Assembly: GCA_024635585.1 (NCBI GenBank)
Contig: JAGXIP010000242.1
Location: 1-64,000 of the forward strand
Length of the DNA: 64,000 bases
Direction: 5' to 3'
From: Saccharicrinis sp.
Lineage (GTDB): Bacteria; Bacteroidota; Bacteroidia; Bacteroidales; Marinilabiliaceae
Position 1 is the first letter of the stretch, and each line of letters begins with the position of its first letter. The notes under the pieces were generated by a model. The model had not been told where the DNA came from, searched no databases, and was given only the letters and a program-made list of their open reading frames with translations. Positions 39,602-50,200 of the stretch are shown here, one piece after another. The position numbers were made by a program, and so were the translations under genes.

Positions 39602-39750
39602 GCTATAAAAATGATTATTAAGTGTGAATTTTAAATTTTTAGGTGATACTTCCGGTTGATATTGAATCGACCGGAAGTTTTAATATAGAGTTCATTGCAA
39701 TTGCTGATAAAATTAAATATCCTAGCCTAACCGGGTTTTAAAATATATAA

Positions 39751-42700
39751 ATGCAAAAAATATATTCGTCCTTAAGAAATATACAGGAACTATTTTATCA
39801 CTTCTTTAAACCCCATTTTATTTTTGTAGGTCTGTTTTTTTTGGGGTTCGCCGCAGAAACTACTTCTCAAGAATATTTTCAACAAGAGGTTAATTACGAA
39901 ATAGATGTTACACTAAACGATCAGCTTCATGAATTAACTGCTTTTGAAACCCTTGAATACATCAATCATTCGCCCGATACCCTTCATTTTTTATACTTCC
40001 ATCTGTGGCCAAATGCCTACTTAAATAATACTACCCCATTAGCCAGGCAGTTGCTTAAATTTTACGGCAAACAGCCCTTATTTAGCGATCCTGATTTAAT
40101 GGGATTTATTGATTCGCTCGACTTTAAAGTTAACGGCAGTGCAGTGTATTGGGAATTGTTACCAAATCAACCTGATATATGTCGCATCGATTTGGAAGCT
40201 CCATTAAATCCAGGGGATACCTTAAAAATATCCACACCCTTCCATATAAAAATACCCAAGGGTGTTACCTCCCGATTGGGTCATATTGGCGAATCCTATC
40301 AAATTTCGCAGTGGTATCCCAAACCTGCTGTTTACGATAGGGAAGGCTGGCATGAAATGTCCTATCTCGATCAAGGAGAGTTTTATTCGGAATTTGGGCG
40401 CTTTGATGTGCACATAACGTTGCCGCAAAATTATATTGTGGGTGCATCGGGTAACCTGCAAAATGTGAGTGAAATTAAAATGTTGGACAAGCTAGCGGCG
40501 GATACATCCTGGATTAAATCGGCCTATACGCAGGAAGATGATTTCCCGGTTTCATCACAGCAGATGAAAACATTGCACTATACTGGCGATAAAATACATG
40601 ATTTTGCCTGGTTTGCCGATAAGCGGTTTCATGTGCAAAAAGGAACAATGATCCTTCCCAATTCAGGTAGGGAAATAACAACTATGGTTTTGTTTACCAA
40701 TGAGCAATCCGATCTTTGGAAAGATGCTTTGGATTATTCACAAGGTGCAATCCATTGGCTATCGGAAAAGATTGGCGATTATCCTTATCAGAGTTTTACA
40801 GCTGTACAAAGTGCCCTTACTGCAGGTAGCGGTATGGAATATCCTGGCGTTACTGTAATTGGCCGGGCGCAAGATGCCTATTTCCTCCACGAGGTGTTGG
40901 TACACGAAATTTGTCACAATTGGTTCTACGGGGCACTTGCGTTCAATGAGCGAAGATATCCGTTTATGGATGAAGGTTTAACGAGTGCATACACCAACCG
41001 CTACATGGGCGAAGTATACCCCGAAAAAAAACTTTGGGAGGTGTATGTGCCAAATAAAAAATTAGCAAAGTTTATGCATTTAGATGAACTGCCGATTCAA
41101 CGAATGCAGGAACTGGAATGGCTTATTCAAGCTCGAAGCAACCAGGAACAAGCCATGAGCCTGCCATCCATTGATTATACCGAATTAAATTATGTGCTGA
41201 TGCTCTATAATAAGGCGGCAATGTCCTTTGATTATTTAAGGGCTTACCTGGGCGATACGGTGTTTGACGCTGCCATGCAAACGTATTACCGTCAACGGAG
41301 TTCCAAGCATACACAGCCCGAAGATTTTAGAGCGCTATTAGAAAACTACTCCGGCAAGGATTTATCTTGGTTTTTTAAAGATTTATTGGGCACCACAAAA
41401 CGATTGGACTATAAAATGCTTAGCATACAGAATAAACAATTATTAGTGCAAAACAAGGGCGAACTGGTTGCTCCATTGTTAATTGCCGGCTTCAATGGCG
41501 ATACACTTATGTTCGAAAAATGGATAGATGGATTTGAAGGGCAGCAATGGATCGATCTTCCTATGGGCAATTATTCCGAATTTAAAATAGATCCCGACCA
41601 TGTAATGCCCGAAATTTTCAGGATAAATAATAATATTAAAACAAGTGGGTTATTCCCGAAAGCGGATCCCATCAATACACAACTGCTATTTACTGTTGAC
41701 GATCCTGAAACATACACACTTATTTATATGCCTGCCTTTAACTGGACGCAGGAAAATGGGTTTATGCTGGGATCGGCATTTCACAATGGGTTTATTATAC
41801 CTAAACCAATACAGTATTTTGTAGCGCCTTTTTATGCTTTTGGAAATTCCGATTTGGCTGGTTTTGGACGTATTGCTTACAATATTACCCCTTACAATAA
41901 ATTAATCCGGCGAGCGACTTTGTCTTTGGAAGGTACACAGTTTGGAGCGCCGGGGAACCAAAATTATCAAAAGTTGAAAGCTGGCGCGGAATTGATTTTT
42001 CGTAATAGGAACACGACCAGCACCTTCGACCATAAATTCATGGGAAATTATATTAGGGCATCTAACCTTTCGAATATTATACAGCTAGAAAAGGCGAAGA
42101 TGAATTCCTATGTGCAGTTTGAATACCTCCTTGAAAAGAAAGGTTTTATAAATCCCCTTTCCTTATTGGCTTCCTTCGAATCGGGCGAAACACACCAAAA
42201 AACATCACTCGATTTTAATTATAGACTAAGCTATTTGGGTAAAAAAAGTGGATTGGATGTCCGGTTTTTTGCAGGAACCATGTTGAAAACAGATTCCGAG
42301 ATCCCTTTTTATTCCTTTTCGGCTAGCGGGAGGAGGGGGAGAGAGCAATATCTCTATCAGGGTGTTTACCCCGATCGTTTTAGCACCTTCCCCAAAAACT
42401 TTTTTTCGCGACAGATGACTTTATCCGAAGGAGGCTTGGTTATGCCGGTGAATGGGGCATTAGGTTATAGTGAATGGCTTTTATCCCTCTCTTTTACCGC
42501 TAATTTGCCCGGTAAAGCTTCACGATTTCCGGTAAAGCCGTTTGTTAACTTATTACTGAATGATCATGGTATGCCAACAGGTCACGAATCACCGCTTTTT
42601 TACGAGGCAGGTTTAAAAACTGGTATTTGGGGATTTTTTGAATTTTATATTCCTTTAGTTATTTCTAAAAATATGGATTCGGTCGATGATACATTTAAAA

Positions 42701-42765
42701 ATAGAATCCGCTTTGTTTTCTCCCTCGATTCTTTCACCAACTTTAATTTAAGTGGTAAAAATTAA
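39751..42765 (+). CDS. M1 family metallopeptidase with long C-terminal extension
   Basis: AGSGMEYPGVTVI, HEVLVHEICHNWFYGALAFNERRYPFMDEGL (HExxH...E). Confidence 0.9.
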   Translation: MQKIYSSLRNIQELFYHFFKPHFIFVGLFFLGFAAETTSQEYFQQEVNYEIDVTLNDQLHELTAFETLEYINHSPDTLHFLYFHLWPNAYLNNTTPLARQLLKFYGKQPLFSDPDLMGFIDSLDFKVNGSAVYWELLPNQPDICRIDLEAPLNPGDTLKISTPFHIKIPKGVTSRLGHIGESYQISQWYPKPAVYDREGWHEMSYLDQGEFYSEFGRFDVHITLPQNYIVGASGNLQNVSEIKMLDKLAADTSWIKSAYTQEDDFPVSSQQMKTLHYTGDKIHDFAWFADKRFHVQKGTMILPNSGREITTMVLFTNEQSDLWKDALDYSQGAIHWLSEKIGDYPYQSFTAVQSALTAGSGMEYPGVTVIGRAQDAYFLHEVLVHEICHNWFYGALAFNERRYPFMDEGLTSAYTNRYMGEVYPEKKLWEVYVPNKKLAKFMHLDELPIQRMQELEWLIQARSNQEQAMSLPSIDYTELNYVLMLYNKAAMSFDYLRAYLGDTVFDAAMQTYYRQRSSKHTQPEDFRALLENYSGKDLSWFFKDLLGTTKRLDYKMLSIQNKQLLVQNKGELVAPLLIAGFNGDTLMFEKWIDGFEGQQWIDLPMGNYSEFKIDPDHVMPEIFRINNNIKTSGLFPKADPINTQLLFTVDDPETYTLIYMPAFNWTQENGFMLGSAFHNGFIIPKPIQYFVAPFYAFGNSDLAGFGRIAYNITPYNKLIRRATLSLEGTQFGAPGNQNYQKLKAGAELIFRNRNTTSTFDHKFMGNYIRASNLSNIIQLEKAKMNSYVQFEYLLEKKGFINPLSLLASFESGETHQKTSLDFNYRLSYLGKKSGLDVRFFAGTMLKTDSEIPFYSFSASGRRGREQYLYQGVYPDRFSTFPKNFFSRQMTLSEGGLVMPVNGALGYSEWLLSLSFTANLPGKASRFPVKPFVNLLLNDHGMPTGHESPLFYEAGLKTGIWGFFEFYIPLVISKNMDSVDDTFKNRIRFVFSLDSFTNFNLSGKN

Positions 42766-42842
42766 TGCAATTTATTTGATGATTTGGAGGGGAGGGGAGA
42801 GTGAATTACAGTCTCATCCCGCCCCTCCGGTGATGATTATTA

Positions 42843-45221
42843 TCAATCGGTTAAAAACTCCGCAAACAATTTCTTTAGTTCCTGATTGGATGATGCAAAA
42901 TATATTTTGTCTTTTACCACGTTCCCATTTTTATCCACTAGCACATAGTGGGGTATGCCACTTATATTGAATTTTGATGCAAAATGATTCCACTCATCCG
43001 GGTTAAGCCTATAATGCTCGCCTTTAATATCCGGAATCATCATATTCCAAGTGCCGATGGGAGATGTGTGGTTTGTAATATACACAAATTCAATAGCTTC
43101 GTCTTTCAGCTCTTCTTTTAATGGTTTTATTTTTTCCATGCCACTGCGACAAGGGCCACACCATGTTGCCCAGAAATCTACAAAAACCACCTTGCCTTTG
43201 TATTTGGACATAATAGTATCAAATAGCTTGTCTGCAGTTGTAATTGGGGTTTCGTTAATTACATATCCTGTTTTGTGTTTGTTTGCTTCCAGCGTATCGT
43301 CTATCTTTTTTTGTTCTGCATCGCTATATTGTAATAAATGCTCCACAATAAATTCATTAGAAATATTTGCTTTAATTTCATCTTTGTCAACTTCGCTAAA
43401 AGGTTTTTGCTCACCTCTCATTCGTTCACATTTTGACTGAGCAAAAATGATATCGTTTACAAATCCTTTATCTATACCAAAATAGGTTATCAAATTTTCG
43501 GATTGAGCTTTTTTATATCCATTTTTACTAACGGAAGACATTATCTCAGCATGTTTTTCGTAAAACCTTTTAAAAGCAAGGCTGTCAGAACTGAATATTT
43601 CTTTTAGATTACCCTCGCTTTTAATTAAGGCATCCAAAATATTCCTCTCTTCTATATTTAAAGGGATATTCTTTTGTGTAATTGAACCTTTTAGAGCAAT
43701 AAAAATGAAGTTGGATTTAGGTCGAACATTTTCATTAAAACGTACCCTGTTTATTAAAGTGTTATACGCGCCACCGGATACAAGGGATAGCGGATTATTC
43801 AATTCGTCGTTATTCATAAAGCTATAATAATCAGGCTCAAAAGATTCCGGTTCCAAGGGGATTTCGCGTTGTTCGCGAGGTATTTTATGCTTTCTACGAT
43901 AAGCACTACTTTTCATCATATTATAAGACAGGATATTTTGATAAGTGTCATATGGTATTTGCAAAGCTTTAATTTGCAAAGCTTTTTTACTGGGGTTGTT
44001 CGTTTGGACATATTCCGTTAATGCTTTTTGCTCTTTTTGCATTATATCCAAGCAATAGGATTTAAATTCTTCACCGCTCATATCCAAAATCTGGTTTTGA
44101 GCTTGTTGGTAATCGAAATAGTCAATGCTATCCATTGCAAGTAGGTCTGTATTAATACGTGCAACTTCGCCCATGAATAGTGATTTTCTTTCTCGTTTTT
44201 TTCTTTCGTTGTTCGATTTATACAGAGCTGTATATTCTGAATAATCAATATAGTTAAAAGTAGTTTTCCCGGGTTCGCAATAAACACGCTCATTGACTTT
44301 AAGCATTCGGATAAAAATTTCCTGTGGATGTATCATTGGTATTTTGCACGAAAAACTTCCGTTGGGTTCGATTTGGATTAAGTGGGAGTTTTGCTCGTGC
44401 GTAAGTATATTATTGACATATGCCATCCCGGTTTTGCCCATCTTTGGATGATATCCCTTGATATAACCTTTATAAACCGCTGTATCCATTTTAAAAACCG
44501 GAAGTTTATATTCCGCATTGTTTTCAATTTTGTAGGTTGGTTTGTTGGTTTTAGTTTTGCTGAATAGTTGCATGTTTGCTGGAGAACCTCCAATCAGCAG
44601 GCCTTCTTTTTTCGGTTTTATTATTAAGTTTTCTTGTGCTGTTTCATTTTTTAAAGTGAGCATGTAGCTTTTGCCCTTTTTATTTATCAACACCTTATCC
44701 CAAACGGAATTTTTATAAATCACCTTGTCGTTATAAATTCCGTACTCCCATTGGTTACTACCATCTGTACGAAGCCAATTTCCTTGTATTTCTTCCGGAA
44801 TAAAAGGACTTGTTTTCTCGCCTTTTAAATCTATATCAAAAATCTTCCAACTCTCTTCAAGGAAATCAATTTTTGCTACGTTTTTATCAATCGCAGGGAA
44901 GTAAAGGGTATATTTATTGATTCCGCTTTCAGGTGTCCTGTGTCTTTCATTCAGCTTAATGCCTTCGGCTCTTGTTACGTAGAGTTTCTCGCCTCCGTCA
45001 CTGTTTTGTATGTGTGTTCCGTCAGAAGAAACCTGTATCCACCGTTTAGGAATAGATTCTACTTCGAAATCAATTTTAGTGATAGTGTCGTGAAGTTCAA
45101 TTTTAGTAATTTGCACATTAGCATCAGTTGTTGCACTGAATGTTGGATTTTCAATAATTTTTTGCGCAAAAGTGATTAGACTTATACACAAAGTGACAAT
45201 AAATAAAATGGGTTTTTTCAT
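42843..45221 (-). CDS. TlpA-like thioredoxin-domain protein
   Basis: C-terminal KVVFVDFWATWCGPCRSGMEKIKPL; N-terminal signal peptide. Confidence 0.88.
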   Translation of the reverse strand: MKKPILFIVTLCISLITFAQKIIENPTFSATTDANVQITKIELHDTITKIDFEVESIPKRWIQVSSDGTHIQNSDGGEKLYVTRAEGIKLNERHRTPESGINKYTLYFPAIDKNVAKIDFLEESWKIFDIDLKGEKTSPFIPEEIQGNWLRTDGSNQWEYGIYNDKVIYKNSVWDKVLINKKGKSYMLTLKNETAQENLIIKPKKEGLLIGGSPANMQLFSKTKTNKPTYKIENNAEYKLPVFKMDTAVYKGYIKGYHPKMGKTGMAYVNNILTHEQNSHLIQIEPNGSFSCKIPMIHPQEIFIRMLKVNERVYCEPGKTTFNYIDYSEYTALYKSNNERKKRERKSLFMGEVARINTDLLAMDSIDYFDYQQAQNQILDMSGEEFKSYCLDIMQKEQKALTEYVQTNNPSKKALQIKALQIPYDTYQNILSYNMMKSSAYRRKHKIPREQREIPLEPESFEPDYYSFMNNDELNNPLSLVSGGAYNTLINRVRFNENVRPKSNFIFIALKGSITQKNIPLNIEERNILDALIKSEGNLKEIFSSDSLAFKRFYEKHAEIMSSVSKNGYKKAQSENLITYFGIDKGFVNDIIFAQSKCERMRGEQKPFSEVDKDEIKANISNEFIVEHLLQYSDAEQKKIDDTLEANKHKTGYVINETPITTADKLFDTIMSKYKGKVVFVDFWATWCGPCRSGMEKIKPLKEELKDEAIEFVYITNHTSPIGTWNMMIPDIKGEHYRLNPDEWNHFASKFNISGIPHYVLVDKNGNVVKDKIYFASSNQELKKLFAEFLTD

Positions 45222-45542
45222 TGGGTTTGTTTTAATGGTTTATATATGTTGTGGGGGTAATCTTTGGGATGGTAATAGTGGAGTTCAGTTTATGTTGTGG
45301 TTTAATGTACATAACTGCTTATTTTTTGTGGGTTTTGTTTTGTTACTTTTGAATAATTAAGTCAAATATAGAAAAAATATACAAAAGATGCCTATTGTAA
45401 AAAACGCTACAAATAGATGTCGCATTTAGAACGATTAATGTAGAGAGTTGATGATTACCGGTTTTAAACCTTCAGGTTTTATTTAGCCTTAGTTTATATT
45501 ACGTCAAGTTTTGTGGCAAAGATAGCTAGCGCCCTGTTACTT

Positions 45543-45657
45543 TTTGCAGCTTCAACTCTGGCAAAACAATTTTTACCTCAATATCTGTATTTTCTTTTTG
45601 CCAATAAACGATGTATTTGATACAGCCATCTTGCAACTGATATCCTTTATTTTTATA
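45543..45657 (-). pseudogene. fragment duplicating the 3' end of the RecQ/UvrD fusion gene
   Basis: NKGYQLQDGCIKYIVYWQKENTDIEVKIVLPELKLQK versus NKGYQLQDGCINYIVYWQKEDTDMDVKIVLPELKLQK at the helicase C-terminus. Confidence 0.88.
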
Positions 45658-45704
45658 GTAGAAGTTCTTCGAAAGACCTATAGGCAGCCTCCGATAGGCT
45701 ATAC

Positions 45705-46706
45705 TCATTTTTTCAAAAATCTTATTAATGGTTTAATGAAGCTGTCAAATTTTTCAATATGTGGTAAATGCCCAACGTTTTCTATTTCTACTAACTCCGA
45801 ATTAGATATAGCCTTTTGCGTTTTTTTTCCCAATTCGCTATATAATCCCATGGTTTTTCGTACCTCTTCCGTAACTAAAGGTTTACCTAAAGCAGTTCGG
45901 TCTCTAGTGCCAATAATGAGCAATGTAGGTGCTGTAATATTTTTAAACTCGTACACCACAGGTTGCGTAAAAATCATATCATAAGTCAATGCATTATTCC
46001 ATGCTATGGTATTATAATTCGAATTTAGTATCCAACCAGCTAGTAAATTTACCCATTGGTCGTATTCCGGTTTCCATTTGTTGTCATAATAATTGACCAA
46101 TTGATACTTTTTTATGTCTTCGTAGCTTTTGTTAAGTTCGTTTTTATACCACCATTCAACAGGTTTATACGGTACTTTTAATTTCCAATCTTCAAGACCA
46201 ATTGGGTTTTCTAAAATAAATTTTTCGGTAATGTCAGGATACATTAAGGCGAACCGAGTGGCTAACATTCCACCCATAGAATGCCCTAAAATAGATGTTT
46301 TTTCTACTTTTAAAGTATCTAATAATGTTTTGGTGTTTTGTGCCAATTGTTGAAATGTGTAATGAAAATGTGGGGGCTTAGACGATTTCCCAAAACCAAT
46401 TTGGTCTGGAACTATTACACGAAAACCTTCATTTGTTAAGGCCTCAATTGTAGTTTTCCAATAGGCACCATTAAAGTTTTTCCCGTGAAAAAGTACAATA
46501 TTTTTCCCGTTATAATTCTCTGGTTTAACATCCATATAAGCCATTTTTAAATCCTGCTGCTGTATTTTTAAATAGAGCGTTGCAACAGGGTACGGATATT
46601 CATAATTAGATAATTCAATATCTAACCATTGTAAATTTTCTGATTGTGTTTTACAAACTTGAATTGTAAAGATTACTAATAATGTTGTGACCAAGTATTT
46701 TTTCAT
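45705..46706 (-). CDS. alpha/beta hydrolase
   Basis: NIVLFHGKNFNGAYWKTTIEAL, RVIVPDQIGFGKSSKP, SILGHSMGGMLATRFAL. Confidence 0.92.
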   Translation of the reverse strand: MKKYLVTTLLVIFTIQVCKTQSENLQWLDIELSNYEYPYPVATLYLKIQQQDLKMAYMDVKPENYNGKNIVLFHGKNFNGAYWKTTIEALTNEGFRVIVPDQIGFGKSSKPPHFHYTFQQLAQNTKTLLDTLKVEKTSILGHSMGGMLATRFALMYPDITEKFILENPIGLEDWKLKVPYKPVEWWYKNELNKSYEDIKKYQLVNYYDNKWKPEYDQWVNLLAGWILNSNYNTIAWNNALTYDMIFTQPVVYEFKNITAPTLLIIGTRDRTALGKPLVTEEVRKTMGLYSELGKKTQKAISNSELVEIENVGHLPHIEKFDSFIKPLIRFLKK

Positions 46707-46732
46707 ATTTCATTTTTTCTAACGGTGGCAGT

Positions 46733-47056
46733 ATGAAATCGTTGCCTATTTCGAACCACAAATCTATCAGCGCACCACGCCGTTTATTAAAAATTATAAG
46801 CTGTTTTTATTTAATTCTCATGTATGTGTTGTTTTTCGGTCTTAAACTGGCTTATAACGATATATTCACACTGACTATATTCTTATTATCATTTTGGTTT
46901 GCATGGTTATACTTCTCCAAATATAGAGAATATGTTTATAAGTGGTGCCGGGTATTGCTCTTATTGTTCATCTGTACAAACGTGCGTGGTTTAAAACATA
47001 TGCTTACAACAAGCCATAGTTATCGGCCAATACAATTAATAGAAGGGTTAAGGTAA
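46733..47056 (+). CDS. small hypothetical membrane protein
   Basis: Two to three hydrophobic segments, WLYFSKYREYVYKWCR. Confidence 0.5.
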   Translation: MKSLPISNHKSISAPRRLLKIISCFYLILMYVLFFGLKLAYNDIFTLTIFLLSFWFAWLYFSKYREYVYKWCRVLLLLFICTNVRGLKHMLTTSHSYRPIQLIEGLR

Positions 47057-47163
47057 AGGCTAAAAGGGGCGATATCAACCACATATGCTTAATTATGCCA
47101 AAATCTTAGTATTAATCCACTGATGCCCTGGTTGTAACAGAGAGGCTTGTCTGTTGACAAACA

Positions 47164-47206
47164 GGGAACGCCTATGCCGCTGATTTTTATACGCTGATAA
47201 TCGTTG
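47164..47206 (+). repeat. copy of the ACGCTGAT palindromic repeat family
   Basis: GGAACGCCTATGCCGCTGATTTTTATACGCTGATAATCG. Confidence 0.6.
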
Positions 47207-47220
47207 TTTGTCTGATACGG

Positions 47221-50200
47221 TTATTTTTTTTGCAGCTTCAACTCGGGTAAAACTATTTTCACGTCCATATCGGTATCTTCTTTTTGCCAATAAACGATGT
47301 AATTGATACAGCCATCTTGCAACTGATATCCTTTATTTTCCAAGGTCAATAATCTTTCTTTAAAACTAGTAGAAAACTTAACAATACTATTTCCCATAGC
47401 ATTGGAGCAACCATTGCTACTTACGGTTAGTTTATCACCACTTTTAAGATTTGAAATAAGAGGTTGACGTGAGATATTATAATCTAACCAGATGTCTTTG
47501 TGTGTTAAATTCAGTATCAACAAATCAGTTTCTTGATACTGGTTTTCGTCAAATTTGCGCACTATACTATCACATGAGATATCATCTAAATAATTTCCGT
47601 TTAAATGAATGGTCAGGTTTTTTTTGGCTCTGGTCATGGCCACATATAGTTGTCTTTTTTTCTCATCGGTTTCGGGATTGAAACCATCGAGCATTAAAAA
47701 CACATTGTCAAACTCCTTTCCTTTGGCTTTGTGGATGGTGGAAACAAAGATGGTTTCGCCGCTTGTTCGGATAAAATCTTCGAGTGTTGACTCCTGGATA
47801 AAAATATCAAAATCGGATTGATATTTCTTTTTTGGATTACTCGATGCAAACTCCTTGATAAGGTTTATACAAATATCAATCTTAGTACTGTCCTTATAGT
47901 TGTCCCAAAGTCTTCTTTTTGCATTTTTCCACGTGTTTTCGCTAATTACAAAGTTGTCGTCGGTAAAGTTTAGTTGCTCTACAAAATATCGTATTTCTAG
48001 TAAGTTATGCAGACTAAAGCCTTCGTTGGTTTGAATTATTTTTGCTGCAAGCCCCTCTTTATTCAGCAAACCGGCAACTTGCAGTGCTTCGTGGTTGGTT
48101 TGTGTTAGCACGCAGCTTGTTCCAACAAGGTCCGAGGAGAGTACATCCTGCACGGTGGCGCCGATTATATGCTTTCCGGTGTAATTTACAACCTTGACCA
48201 AACCATTTTCGTTTTGATGGGCAAAAATGGGCATCTGCTTAATTCGGTGACCTATGGTTTGCACAAAGCTGTTTGTAAATACCACCAAATTATTTTTGCT
48301 CCGGTAATTTTTATTCAGTTCGTATTTTACAGCTTGTTGATGGTGCATAAACTGCTCCAGGTATTTAGAGTCTGAACCCCTGAACTCGTAGATATTTTGG
48401 TCGTCATCTCCCACTGCAATTACCCTCATTTCTTCGTTGTACGCCATCAAAGTCTGTATCAATTCAAATTCAGACTGATTCATATCCTGGGCTTCGTCGA
48501 TAACCAATACGGTTTTAGTAATCCTATTGGGCTCAATATCGTGGCTCTTTATTTTCTCCACGGCCTGCTGAATAATGGTTTCCGATTTTTCGATGGAACC
48601 GACCCTGCCCAACAGGTCGAAACAATAGGAATGAAATGTTTTAATTTCGATAAAGCTGGCGGCATTGCCGATTAATTCTATCAGTTTGGTTTTAAATTCG
48701 GTAGCCGCCGCCCTCGAAAAAGTGACCATTAAAAGCTGCTCGTGCTTTACGTCTTCCATCAGTAACAAAGAAGCCAACTTATGCACCAGCACTCTTGTTT
48801 TTCCGCTGCCGGGGCCTGCTGCAACGCCAATGTACAACGAATCTTTATCTTTTATAATACTTAATTGCTCGGGCGACAGCTCCCCAAACAGTTGCTTGAA
48901 CTTTGTTGGGCTTAGGTTGCGCTTTATCTCCTCCTGACGTTCAACATTAAAGTATTTTCGTAAAAACGAGTTGTAATTTAACTGAAAATAATCTTCCACA
49001 AACTGGGTGGCTTCATGATAGTCCCGCTGCATTTTTTCGGCATACTCGGCAACCATGTGAATTTGCTGTACCTTATTTTCATAAAATTCTTTCAGCTTGC
49101 TATAATCCTCGGTTTTATACTGTCTTTTATTATTTTTCTCCAGCCGTTCAATGCTTAGTTTATTATACACCACCAAAAAACCACCTTCTATTTTTATAGC
49201 ATCCATCCGCGACAGATAAAACAAAGCATCCTCAACATCTGCAATGGTAACATCCATTTTAAAAAGCAGGGATGCTTTTTCGTACTGATTTTTTAATTCA
49301 TGCACCGAAAATTCAACCAGTATTTGTTCTTTACCCGAATCGGCAGGCGATAGGTTTTGCTTGCTTTTTTCGTATAAAAGTTTTACGATAAACTGCGATA
49401 GTGCGTGCCGCTTATTTAATTTATTTATTAATACACTTTTGGGATAGTTGGCAATGATGGCAAGATGGTTTTTGGCCGGATCGTTGCTTTTTCGCTTTAT
49501 CCAGTTTTTTATCGCCCAAAAATTGATGATGTTCCTGAGTTTATGCGCCGACATATCTTTGCATCCTTGTAATTCGGCAAGCTCATTGAGTTGTTTGATA
49601 TGGTATGTTTTTTCATGCGTATCGATTTGCGAAACAAAAAAGTTTTCGATTTGACCGATGGTTTTAATGATATCAAGCGAATGGTTTATATTATCGCCCC
49701 GTTTTATAAATGCCGTCAAATCTTTGGTGTCAGCCAATATTTTTTCTTCGCGCAATAAATTTATCACTTGGATAACCTCCTCTTTCACAATACCTAAATG
49801 GTCGGATATATAGTCTATACGTGATTCGGCTACTTCGTCACTGGCCTGTTTTTTACTTTTGCTCGAAAATAATTTTTTGATGATACGAGCGGCTTGTTGC
49901 TTTTGCCTTTCGTTAAAATGTTCCGAAACATTTATTTTTTCAATGGCCTCCTGCGCATTTTTCGATAAGATACTGTTGGCAAATATTTGTGGCATGTTTT
50001 GACCGCGCTTCAGGTATCCGGCTTCTTCAAGAGCAGAGATGGCAGTGGTGACTCGTGTTTCAATTTCAACCACATTGTCGTCCCACCCTGCTTTGCGGGC
50101 AATCTCGAATGCCGAGTTTGAAAGTGTAGAACGGAAACGTGTCAGATCTTTTATCGCTTTCCAAATTTGCTGAATCTCTTTAATATGGAGCTTTGTTTGG

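Noticed and set aside
42786-42828. GGAGGGGAGGGG...CCCGCCCCTCC hairpin as a special element
   Set aside because: Imperfect stem between convergent genes, most simply a terminator or spacer palindrome; the G-rich run alone is not enough to claim a quadruplex function.
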